Origin: JBBTCJ01 sp038043285
Lineage (GTDB): Bacteria > Planctomycetota > Phycisphaerae > UBA1845
Length of the DNA: 15,559 bases
Direction: 5' to 3'
Assembly (NCBI GenBank): GCA_038043285.1
Contig: JBBTCJ010000130.1
Location: forward strand, 1-15,559
Below, piece by piece: positions 6,341-13,277 of this stretch (within the stretch, counting starts at the first letter, position 1; every line of letters starts with the position of its first letter). The translations under genes were made by a program, and so were the position numbers. The notes below the pieces were generated by a model. That model ran no database searches, had not been told where the DNA came from, and worked only from the letters and a program-made list of their open reading frames with translations.

Positions 6341-8265
6341 GGGGAAACCTCCCGTCGCAAGGAAGCCGTGACTTCCGTCCGCCGCGCCGGGGAGACCGCC
6401 GGCGAAGCGGGCCGGGCGATGCCCGGAACGCTCTGCACGCAGTTCGATCCCGGCGAAAGCAGGCTGACCGGACGGCGACCGTTGGACTGAGGGGCGCGAC
6501 CGCCGCTTTCCAGGGCTGCGCGGCGCCGGTGCTCGCCCATCCGAATCCCCAGAACCCACAGCATTCCGCCCATCAACCCGAAGTACCCGGCGAAGACGAT
6601 CGGTTGGCCGGGGTCTTTCGACACGCTCAGCACGCTGGTGGCGCGCTCCTTGCCCATCTGATAGCTCGATTGATAGAAGGTGAATCCGCCGAAGGAGGTC
6701 GGATGATTCATGCTCACGACGCGCGCCTGGCTTCTGCCGCCGGACGGGTCGGCGATGGTAAGCTGACTCTCAAACGACCTCGGTCTCATGCCCCCCGGAT
6801 AGTAGCCCAGGGTGAACTTGTTGAGCGTGACCGAAAACCCCAGCGGTATCCGACGTTCATCGTATGCGACCTCAAACGGCGTGCCGTCGATCGTGACGCG
6901 TTTGGTCTCGTGCTTGCGCACCCATTGTTCGCTGACGGCCGCGCCGGACACCATGCGAACCAACATCGCCGCTTCGCGCGGGTCGCGGACGGGGATCACC
7001 GGCTGGACCGTCTGTCGCGCCCTTGCGTGATCGAAGCTTCGTGAAACGGTCAACGCCATCCGCGGCCAGGGCGTTTCGACCGGCGAGCCGAGGGTGATCG
7101 ACTGAACCGTCGCCGGTCCACCGGGCGGACTGAACCGCGCTAGGAGTTTCCCATCGAGCGTCGCAAAAATCTCCACCGGCGGCGACGACTCGGCGATCGC
7201 TCCCGTGGCGACGAACGTCATCTTGACTTCGTCGGCGCCCTGCGCGCCGTGCATGGAGCTGAAGTCCGGGAACTTGGCGAAGGCGATTTTCGTCTGCCTG
7301 CCGGAGGGACCGATGATCTCCGCGCGGATCGCGGGGTTGGCCGGCCGGTCGGACGCGTTGGTCAATTGATTGTCCGCCCCCACGGTCGCATGGGGGAAGT
7401 AATCCACCACCCGGACGGTGTACGCGGTGTCACCGAGCGGCGCGGGATGGTCGCGGCATCGCTCGATGGGCAGCTCGAAGGCTTGGCCCGCGACTTCGAG
7501 CTTGACCGTTCCGACCGAGGAGGCCGACTCTTGTTTCGGGGCCTCCAACCGGCGCTGCAATTCAGCCTCGTCGGCGACCACGGTCAAAGCGACCGCCAGG
7601 CGCCCGAGGTTTCGCGGCTCCCCGTCGAAGATCCATTGCGGCGTCATCTCGCCCATGCCCGACAGTGACACCTCGGCGGCATGCCGCGCAAGCGGCGCGT
7701 CGTTGACCACCTCGCTGACGGCTTCCGCGTCGGGAAGATATCGCAGCACCTCGGCCCGCACCTGACCGACCGTAGGCCCGTCCACCCCGGGCCCATCCAC
7801 CGCCGTGGTCGGCCCAAAGACCGACCGTGCAAGCCCGGCGAACGAAGACTCTTTGGTCGCGAGGTTCGTAAGCGTCAGCGTCTCTTCCGAAACGCTCAGC
7901 TCGTTGGCGGTCTGCCCTTCGACGATCGACATCTGTCCGTCGATGCCCGCGGTCCGCGTGACCAGCGCGCCGCCCAGAATGAGAATCAGCGAGAGATGCG
8001 TCAGGGCGAACGCGTACTTGGACCTCGGCAGCGGCAGGCGGACCAGCACCGCCGTCCCCACGTTCATGCAGAACAACCACAGCAACACGGTGAACCACGT
8101 GGATGAATAAAACGACGCCAGCGCCTGCTCCGTCCCGTGCATCGACTCGTACACCGTCGCACAGGCCAGCGACACCAACATCAACGCCAGCAGCACCGCT
8201 GCAAACCAGAGCGTCGCAATGGGGCGGAAGATGCGGAAGAACCCGTAGGTTGCTGGAGCGTGCAT
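6337..8265 (-). CDS. resB: Cytochrome c biogenesis protein ResB/CcsB (System II)
   Basis: This is a 642-residue partner of CcsA in System II cytochrome c maturation, thought to hold reduced apocytochrome and haem in the ligation complex. It has three N-terminal spans (about 16-38, 55-77, 86-104, the last with conserved H90 in 'FALTHLSLILILGG'), a large periplasmic domain (105-550), and a final span at about 553-575 preceded by 'SFGGFTFYQSSYQMG' (524-538) and 'SVSKDPGQPIVFAG' (547-560), which are typical of ResB. A tail of about 65 residues after the last span is Arg, Pro and Ser rich and matches no domain. I chose ATG at 8265 because AGGA precedes it by 9 bases and the first span follows at once. 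A longer frame to 8400 adds only Arg- and Pro-rich residues. The stop overlaps the ccsA start by ATGA. Confidence 0.92.
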   Translation of the reverse strand: MHAPATYGFFRIFRPIATLWFAAVLLALMLVSLACATVYESMHGTEQALASFYSSTWFTVLLWLFCMNVGTAVLVRLPLPRSKYAFALTHLSLILILGGALVTRTAGIDGQMSIVEGQTANELSVSEETLTLTNLATKESSFAGLARSVFGPTTAVDGPGVDGPTVGQVRAEVLRYLPDAEAVSEVVNDAPLARHAAEVSLSGMGEMTPQWIFDGEPRNLGRLAVALTVVADEAELQRRLEAPKQESASSVGTVKLEVAGQAFELPIERCRDHPAPLGDTAYTVRVVDYFPHATVGADNQLTNASDRPANPAIRAEIIGPSGRQTKIAFAKFPDFSSMHGAQGADEVKMTFVATGAIAESSPPVEIFATLDGKLLARFSPPGGPATVQSITLGSPVETPWPRMALTVSRSFDHARARQTVQPVIPVRDPREAAMLVRMVSGAAVSEQWVRKHETKRVTIDGTPFEVAYDERRIPLGFSVTLNKFTLGYYPGGMRPRSFESQLTIADPSGGRSQARVVSMNHPTSFGGFTFYQSSYQMGKERATSVLSVSKDPGQPIVFAGYFGLMGGMLWVLGIRMGEHRRRAALESGGRAPQSNGRRPVSLLSPGSNCVQSVPGIARPASPAVSPARRTEVTASLRREVSP

Positions 8266-8332
8266 GAGCACCCGTCCTTTCGGCTGACGGCCCGACGTTC
8301 GAAGATCAACCTGAACGCCCGGCCCCGACCCT

Positions 8333-8377
8333 CGCCGCGTGGTTCGCGGCGTTGTGGGGCAACGCCCGTTTTCGGGC
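8333..8377 (-). promoter_or_regulatory. Two hairpins in the resB upstream region
   Basis: On the minus strand, reading toward resB, two perfect hairpins stand in tandem. The first is GCCCG-AAAA-CGGGC (plus coordinates 8377-8364). The second is CGCCGCG-AACCA-CGCGGCG (8351-8333). The second lies about 68 bases before the resB ATG. If transcription starts upstream of 8377 both would be in the leader RNA and could affect stability or translation of the ccs operon. I could not place a resB promoter. Confidence 0.4.
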
Positions 8378-8408
8378 CTGCCCAGGGGACGTAACTGCAC
8401 GTTGCGTA

Positions 8409-8467
8409 CCAGAAACGATGCACCGAGGATCCCACGCCGCAGGAACAGGTTGCGCCGGCGTTTCTGG
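8409..8467. repeat. Perfect 9-bp inverted repeat upstream of feoA
   Basis: CCAGAAACG (8409-8417) and CGTTTCTGG (8459-8467) are exact reverse complements separated by 41 bp in the divergent resB-feoA gap. The right arm overlaps the proposed -35 hexamer of the feoA promoter. The arm centres are 50 bp apart, close to five helical turns, so a repressor binding both arms could lie on one face of the DNA. This is a candidate operator pair. It does not match the classical Fur box. Confidence 0.4.
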
Positions 8468-8493
8468 CCAACAGCCGGGGATCGGGGTACAAT
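8465..8493 (+). promoter_or_regulatory. Candidate sigma-70 promoter for feoA
   Basis: TGGCCA (8465-8470) and TACAAT (8488-8493) are separated by exactly 17 bp. TACAAT differs from the -10 consensus at one base, while the -35 matches at four of six. Transcription would start near 8500, about 20 bases before the feoA start. AT-rich sequence around the -10 (AATAATTAA) stands out in this GC-rich DNA. Confidence 0.5.
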
Positions 8494-8519
8494 AATTAAG
8501 GCCGGGCCGATGAGTCACC

Positions 8520-8774
8520 GTGAGCATGATCGAAGAGACCAAGCGGGGAAAATTGCTCTCATTGAAAGCCGGTGAAGCGGCGGAGATCGCGTCCATCGAA
8601 GCCGCCCCAGCCACCGCCAAACGCCTTGCGGACATGGGCTTCGTCCGCGGCGCTGTCGTGCGGATGATTCGCCCGGGACGACCCTGCCGTGTCCGCATTG
8701 GAGCGACTTGCGTGGGTCTGGGTCGCGCCTTGCAGGAGTCGATCCTGTTGATGAATCAAGTTACCGTCGGGTAG
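8520..8774 (+). CDS. feoA: FeoA family ferrous iron transport protein
   Basis: This is an 84-residue cytoplasmic SH3-like protein of the FeoA family, which supports or regulates the iron pore FeoB. The usual FeoA core is visible: 'LLSLKAGEAAEIASIEA' at the start, 'AKRLADMGFVRGAVVRMI' in the middle (the conserved L-x-x-MG-hydrophobic turn), and 'CRVRIGATCVGLGRALQESILL' toward the end. The length fits the family (about 75-85). The start is either GTG at 8520 or ATG at 8526. Neither has a strong ribosome site, although GATGAG lies 5 bases before the GTG. The gene ends 15 bases before feoB and is surely co-transcribed with it. Confidence 0.92.
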   Translation: MSMIEETKRGKLLSLKAGEAAEIASIEAAPATAKRLADMGFVRGAVVRMIRPGRPCRVRIGATCVGLGRALQESILLMNQVTVG

Positions 8775-8789
8775 ACGCCTTCCGCCGCC

Positions 8790-11087
8790 ATGCCAACCTC
8801 GCTCCCCGTTCATACCCCGACGCGAACCAGGACCATCGCCCTGGTCGGCAATCCCAACACCGGCAAGAGCACGTTGTTCAATGCCCTGACCGGCTTCCGG
8901 CAGCGCGTCGGCAACTACCCCGGCGTCACCGTCGAACGACGTTCCGGAACGCTTCGGACCACCAACCCCGGTCCGCCGGTGGAGGTTCTTGACCTGCCGG
9001 GGACGTACAGTCTGGCGGTCCACCAGGCGGACGAGGCCATCGTCCTCGACGTCCTTCTGGGACATCACGACAACACCCCGCCGGACGTGATCGTGTGCGT
9101 TCTGGACGCAGCCAATCTGCAACGCAACCTGTTTCTGACCACGCAGGTGTTGGAGCTGGATCGACCGGTCGTCATCGCGTTGAACATGTACGACGTCGCC
9201 GAAGAATTGGGAATCGCCATCAACCTCGAGGCATTGGAGCAGGCGCTGGCGGTTCCGGTCGTACCCGTGGTGGCCGTCAAACAGGTCGGAGTCGAGCGGC
9301 TTCGCAACGCAATCGAGAACGCTTTGCAAAGTGCCGTCAAGGAGCGTCACTGCCACGCCTTTCCGGATTGCGTATGCGCCGAATTGGACGGGTTGTGCAC
9401 CACGATTCGCCGCGGAGACGACGGCCCCACGGGTCCGTCCGCCCGCGCCGAGGCCATGCAGTCGCTCTTAACGCCGGGCGGGTACCACGAAACGCGGTTG
9501 GTGAAGCGCTGCGGACTGGGGCTTGCCGAGGAGTTGACCGAGCGACGCGCCCGGATCGCCGCCGCCGGCGAGTCCGTGGCCGAGGTCGAAGCCCGCGTGC
9601 GCTACGCCTGGATCGACCGCGTCGTCAAACAGGTGGTCACCCACGTCAAGCCGCCCAGATCGCCGAGGTCCGAGCGGGCCGATCGGATTCTGACGCACCC
9701 CGTCGCGGGGATCGCACTGCTGCTCCTGCTGATGGGGCTTGGATTCCAGGTGATTTACACCTGGGCTCAGCCGGTCATGGACGCCATCGACGGAACGTTC
9801 TCGGCGCTGGGCGCGCTGCTCAGCGAATGGCTTCCCGCCGGTCCGGTGGAGAGTCTTCTGGCCAACGGCGTCGTCGCGGGCGTGGGAGCGGTGCTCACTT
9901 TTCTGCCGCAGATCGTGATCCTGTTTCTCTTCATCGCCGTGCTCGAGGATTGCGGCTACATGGCCCGGGCCGCCTTTCTGCTCGACCGTTGGATGGCCCT
10001 GCTGGGACTCAACGGGAAATCGTTCATTCCGCTGCTATCGTCGTACGCCTGCGCGGTTCCGGGGATCATGGCCACGCGAACCATCGAGTCGCGCCGCGAT
10101 CGCATGGTCACCATCCTCATCGCTCCGCTGATGAGTTGCAGCGCGCGGCTACCGGTGTACGTCCTGTTGATCGGCGCGTTCATTCCTTCGACACCGGTTC
10201 TGGGCCGGTTGCTGAACCTTCAGGCGGTCACCCTGCTGGCCATGTACCTCGTCGGCGTGGTGATCGCGATTCCCATTGCCTTGCTGCTCAAAAAAACCGT
10301 GCTCCGGGGCGAGCCGCAGGGGTTCTTGTTGGAGCTTCCGACGTACAAGTGGCCATCGCCGACGACGGCCTTCTACCGCGCTTATGAGCAGGGGCGGGAG
10401 TTTGCGGTCTCCGCCGGGACGATCATCTTCGCCGTGACCATCGTCGTCTGGGCGATGGGCTACTACCCCCATCCCGCGTCTGTCGCGGCGGACTTCGAGG
10501 TCCGGCGAACCGAGGTCCGCGCGCGGTACGAAGTTCACGCCCAACGCCTTACGGAGGCCTCCGGGCACGCCGGCGCCGAGGAAGCGGCGTACGCCCGCGA
10601 GCAGATCGCAAACGACCTGGCCGCCGAGGTCTCCGAGCTGGACCGGCAGGAGGCCGGCGAGTACCTGAGGCAGAGCGTCCTGGGACGGCTGGGCCGCCGG
10701 ATCGAACCGCTGGTCATGCCGCTGGGTTGGGATTGGCGGATCGGAACCGCCGCCATGGCGTCCTTCCCGGCGCGCGAGGTGTTCGTCGCCACCATGGGGA
10801 CCATTTACAATCTCGGTGGAGATCAGGACGAGAGTTCGACCAGCCTGCGGGACACGCTCCGTTCCGCCGCGTGGCCCGACGGCAGACCGGTGTTCAACGT
10901 CGCGGTGGCCCTGTCGGTCATGGTGTTCTTCGCGTTGTGTTGCCAGTGCGCCGCCACCCTGGCGGTCATCAAACGCGAGACGAATTCGTGGACTTGGCCC
11001 CTGGCCACCTTCACCTACATGACCCTGCTGGCTTACCTCGGCGCGTTGGTCACCTACCAGGTCGCCAGTCGCCTGATCCACGCATAG
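8790..11087 (+). CDS. feoB: Ferrous iron transporter FeoB
   Basis: This is a 765-residue inner-membrane Fe(II) importer with an N-terminal GTPase. The G motifs are intact: G1 'GNPNTGKST' (20-28), G2 Thr in 'NYPGVTVE' (42-49), G3 'DLPG' (68-71), G4 'NMYD' (132-135). A helical domain follows to about 295, then two gate repeats with about eight spans from 303 to 762. The gate motifs are 'SYACAVPGIMATRTIE' (418-433), where most FeoB proteins read GCNVPA, and 'MSCSARLPVY' (448-457). Two features are odd: a Cys/His cluster at 187-203 ('HCHAFPDCVC', then C203), and a charged, probably helical insert at about 560-625 before 'LGRLGRRIEPLVMPLGWDW'. The start at 8790 lacks a clear ribosome site, so translation may be coupled to feoA 15 bases upstream. 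Confidence 0.96.
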   Translation: MPTSLPVHTPTRTRTIALVGNPNTGKSTLFNALTGFRQRVGNYPGVTVERRSGTLRTTNPGPPVEVLDLPGTYSLAVHQADEAIVLDVLLGHHDNTPPDVIVCVLDAANLQRNLFLTTQVLELDRPVVIALNMYDVAEELGIAINLEALEQALAVPVVPVVAVKQVGVERLRNAIENALQSAVKERHCHAFPDCVCAELDGLCTTIRRGDDGPTGPSARAEAMQSLLTPGGYHETRLVKRCGLGLAEELTERRARIAAAGESVAEVEARVRYAWIDRVVKQVVTHVKPPRSPRSERADRILTHPVAGIALLLLLMGLGFQVIYTWAQPVMDAIDGTFSALGALLSEWLPAGPVESLLANGVVAGVGAVLTFLPQIVILFLFIAVLEDCGYMARAAFLLDRWMALLGLNGKSFIPLLSSYACAVPGIMATRTIESRRDRMVTILIAPLMSCSARLPVYVLLIGAFIPSTPVLGRLLNLQAVTLLAMYLVGVVIAIPIALLLKKTVLRGEPQGFLLELPTYKWPSPTTAFYRAYEQGREFAVSAGTIIFAVTIVVWAMGYYPHPASVAADFEVRRTEVRARYEVHAQRLTEASGHAGAEEAAYAREQIANDLAAEVSELDRQEAGEYLRQSVLGRLGRRIEPLVMPLGWDWRIGTAAMASFPAREVFVATMGTIYNLGGDQDESSTSLRDTLRSAAWPDGRPVFNVAVALSVMVFFALCCQCAATLAVIKRETNSWTWPLATFTYMTLLAYLGALVTYQVASRLIHA

Positions 11088-11160
11088 GCCGGATGCCGCC
11101 AGGGAGGGACAAGGCGAACCTGCCTGCCGGTTCGGCGTGCGTTGGGTGTTTTTTGCCTGG

Positions 11161-11178
11161 ACCCGCGGCGCCGCAGGT
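11161..11178. repeat. Near-perfect 18-bp palindrome downstream of feoB
   Basis: ACC-C-GCGGCGCCGC-A-GGT at 11161-11178 is a palindrome with one mismatched pair. It lies in the 231-bp gap between feoB and the small FeoB-associated gene. It could be a protein-binding site or, as RNA, a hairpin that shapes the 3' end of the feoAB message. A T6 run precedes it at 11149-11154. The rest of this gap shows no further gene. Confidence 0.3.
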
Positions 11179-11318
11179 GCTGATACTCACGGACTGCGGA
11201 TCTTGCCTTTCGTGCCTGGGTCAAAGATCATTGAGCGACCGCGGAGGGAAGCTTGCGGATCGAGGAAGTCGCGGCGGGTGAACGCGCCGGTTTCCGCGAT
11301 AGGAAATTAGGTAATCAC

Positions 11319-11552
11319 ATGGGAATCCAAGATGCCATCGCCGTTCCCGTCGCCGCCGCCGCCCTCTTCTACGTTGCCCGGGGGTTGTGGCGCACGATGA
11401 ACGCGAAGGGGTGCGGTTCCGGCTGCGGGTGCGGCATGTCGCGCGAAGCGAGCGACGCCGCCCAACCCGACGAGCGCCGGCTCAAACGCACGCCCCTCGT
11501 TACACTGGAGACACCCGGAAGGCCCGCGCCAAGGAAGACCCAAGACCCGTAG
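11319..11552 (+). CDS. Small FeoB-associated Cys-rich membrane protein
   Basis: This 77-residue protein has one membrane span (about 7-23, 'IAVPVAAAALFYVARGLW') followed at once by a Gly/Cys cluster 'GCGSGCGCG' with C32, C36 and C38, then a polar tail. The span-then-cysteines layout behind feoB is that of the FeoB-associated Cys-rich membrane protein family, whose members are thought to assist Fe(II) passage or pore assembly. The exact role is not established. ATG at 11319 is chosen because AGG lies 7 bases upstream and the span starts right after it. A longer frame to 11253 adds 22 residues without similarity. It is on the same strand as feoAB, 231 bases after feoB. Confidence 0.8.
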   Translation: MGIQDAIAVPVAAAALFYVARGLWRTMNAKGCGSGCGCGMSREASDAAQPDERRLKRTPLVTLETPGRPAPRKTQDP

Positions 11553-11643
11553 GCGTCGCCGCACGGACTGGGGCCACACTAAGAGGCGTTGGGCGGAGCC
11601 ATCGCCCCGTGGTCATCGCGGTAAGCAAACGTCGGATGCGGTC

Positions 11644-12933
11644 ATGACCAAGTTCTTCACCATCGAAACCTTCCGCCTTGGTCTCAACAACCTCCGTCTG
11701 CACAAGCTGCGTTCGCTGCTGACGTCCCTGGGGATCATCTTCGGCGTCGCCGCGGTCATCTGTATGCTCTCCATCAGCGAAGGCGCCTCCGCCGATGAAA
11801 TGCGCATGATCCAACTCCTGGGCACGCGGAACATCATCGTCACCTCGGTCAAACCGCCCGAGGTCATGCAGACCTCGCAGGGACGCGCTAATATCACCGA
11901 GTACGGCATCACCCGCGCCGACGCCTCGCTGATCGAGAAGACCGTCCCCCACGTTCGCCTGGTCGTGCCGACCAAAACGGTCAGCTACCAAGCCCGCCAC
12001 GGTGACAAACAAGCCCCGTTCAACGCCGTCGGAACGACGGCTGAGTTCTTCGACGTGGTCAACGTGTCCGTCGCCCGCGGGAGAGCGCTTTCCGCCGAGG
12101 ATCTGGCTGCGCGGGCCAACGTCTGCGTCATCGGCGAACGCGTGCGCTCCGAACTGTTCGCCCTCGAAGACCCGATCGGCGAGACCATCCTCGTCGATCG
12201 GTATCCCTCAGCCGTTCACTTCACCGTCGTGGGCGTCCTGCAAAAAACCCAGACCGCCGGCGCCCCGGCGCGGGGGGTCGAGGAGCGCGATCTCAACAGC
12301 GAGATCCTCGTCCCGTTCACCACGGCCATCACCCAGTTCGGGGAGATCACCCGCCGCGTCGGCTCCGGATCGCGCGAGTTCATCAAGATGCAATACTCCG
12401 GGTTATACGTCAGCGCCGACGACATCGAGAAGGTGCCCGCGGTTTCCAAGATGGTTGAAAGAGTTCTGGAAACCAACCATGACAAACGCGACTACGAGGT
12501 GCGCGTGCCCCTCGCCCAGCTTTTGCTTGCCAAACAGAAGGAGCGGAATCGCAAACTCACCCTCGGCTCCATCGCCGCGATATCGCTGCTTGTCGGCGGC
12601 ATCGGCATCATGAACATCATGCTGGCCACGGTCACGGAACGGACCCGCGAGATCGGCATCCGCCGGGCGTTGGGCGCCAAACGGCGGAGCATCACCGTTC
12701 AGTTCCTGGTGGAGACGGTCGTGCTCTCGACCACCGGCGGTCTGATCGGGGTCTTCCTGGGCGTGGGCGGCGCCTTCGCCATTACCCGCATTGTCCAATG
12801 GGAGACGATCGTCAGTGCGTGGTCCGTTGCCCTGAGCTTCACGCTCTCCGTGATGGTCGGAATCTTCTTTGGAATGTACCCCGCGATGGCGGCTGCCCGC
12901 CTCGATCCCATCGAGGCTCTCCGCCACGAATAG
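11644..12933 (+). CDS. MacB/FtsX-type ABC transporter permease
   Basis: This is a 429-residue membrane subunit of a type VII (mechanotransmission) ABC transporter. It has span 1 at about 24-44 after the usual 'ALNNLRLHKLRSLLTSLGIIFG'-like start, a periplasmic MacB-core domain at 45-305, and three spans in the FtsX domain at about 307-329, 356-380 and 394-416. The signature 'GIMNIMLATVTERTREIGIRRALGA' covers about 321-345, and the end 'AARLDPIEALRHE' is typical. Such permeases work with a MacB-like ATPase and usually a MacA-like adaptor for efflux or outer-membrane-directed export, but neither is present in this window. The gene follows the feo genes by 91 bases on the same strand and may share their transcript, though no family link to iron is known. 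Substrate unknown. Confidence 0.92.
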   Translation: MTKFFTIETFRLGLNNLRLHKLRSLLTSLGIIFGVAAVICMLSISEGASADEMRMIQLLGTRNIIVTSVKPPEVMQTSQGRANITEYGITRADASLIEKTVPHVRLVVPTKTVSYQARHGDKQAPFNAVGTTAEFFDVVNVSVARGRALSAEDLAARANVCVIGERVRSELFALEDPIGETILVDRYPSAVHFTVVGVLQKTQTAGAPARGVEERDLNSEILVPFTTAITQFGEITRRVGSGSREFIKMQYSGLYVSADDIEKVPAVSKMVERVLETNHDKRDYEVRVPLAQLLLAKQKERNRKLTLGSIAAISLLVGGIGIMNIMLATVTERTREIGIRRALGAKRRSITVQFLVETVVLSTTGGLIGVFLGVGGAFAITRIVQWETIVSAWSVALSFTLSVMVGIFFGMYPAMAAARLDPIEALRHE

Positions 12934-12934
12934 C

Positions 12935-12969
12935 GTGTAAGTGCTGTCGTTCTACGTACACTTTATCTT
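12935..12969 (+). terminator. Weak terminator candidate after the ABC permease
   Basis: GTGTA (12935-12939) can pair with TACAC (12957-12961), followed by TTTATCTT (12962-12969), two bases after the permease stop. The stem is only 5 bp with a 17-base loop, so the call is weak. Position and the T-rich tail are the main support. Confidence 0.25.
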
Positions 12970-13013
12970 AAACTTCATCGCCTGCTGCACGTCCAAATAA
13001 AACGGTTCGGCAC

Positions 13014-13042
13014 TTGTCTAAAGGGTTAGAATGTGGTATACT
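13014..13042 (+). promoter_or_regulatory. Strong sigma-70 promoter for the downstream sigma gene
   Basis: TTGTCT (13014-13019) and TATACT (13037-13042) lie 17 bp apart, with TGG directly before the -10 giving an extended -10 element. The -10 matches consensus at five of six positions and the -35 at four. This is the best promoter in the window. Transcription would start near 13049, so the leader to the ATG at 13278 is about 230 nt. The promoter lies inside the longer open frame that begins at 13014, which argues that this frame's first residues are not translated. Confidence 0.65.
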
Positions 13043-13048
13043 ACTGCC

Positions 13049-13277
13049 GGCAGCTGGTCCCCACCGCCGCCATTGGTCAACTTTTCCCCCAGTTACAACT
13101 TGGTACGCCAAGAAAGTGCCGGTTTTCTGCTTGTGGAACCGCTTTTTGCGGACCGCATCGGCGCTTTCGTGGCATCCGAGAAGGCCTCCCGGACGTAATA
13201 ACGGGTGTGGTCGGTTATCGGGTTTTTTCGTCCCGACCGCAGGGCTGGAGGGGAACATGTGTGGAAGGAGCGGAGCC
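13049..13277 (+). promoter_or_regulatory. Structured 5' leader with terminator-like hairpin
   Basis: The leader of the sigma gene can form a series of hairpins. CTTGG-TACG-CCAAG spans 13099-13112. GAAAGTGCCG (13112-13121) pairs with CGGCGCTTTC (13159-13168) over 10 bp with one wobble and encloses CCGC-TTTTT-GCGG (13139-13151). CCCG (13188-13191) plus ATAAC (13198-13202) pairs with GTTAT-CGGG (13214-13222), followed directly by T6 (13223-13228), as in an intrinsic terminator. GTGGTCGG (13207-13214) can instead pair with CCGACCGC (13233-13240), and TCGGG (13218-13222) with CCCGA (13232-13236). The competing pairings just before the AAGGAG ribosome site suggest attenuation, a riboswitch or a pseudoknot. 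It matches no RNA family I recognise. The folds were found by eye, without energies. Confidence 0.45.

Noticed and set aside
8480..8505. Fur box at the feoA promoter
   Set aside because: The AT-rich patch AATAATTAA has some likeness, but the inverted symmetry of a Fur site is missing.
9095..10387. 430-codon plus-strand frame inside feoB
   Set aside because: It is a shifted reading of feoB with an Arg-rich, domain-free translation.
11112..11154. Intrinsic terminator after feoB
   Set aside because: CGAACC/GGTTCG forms only a 6-bp stem with an 8-base loop, and the T6 run begins 14 bases later, too far for a standard terminator.
13014..13277. N-terminal extension of the sigma factor to an alternative start at 13014
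   Set aside because: The extension begins within the promoter hexamers, has no family similarity, and ATG at 13278 has an ideal ribosome site.
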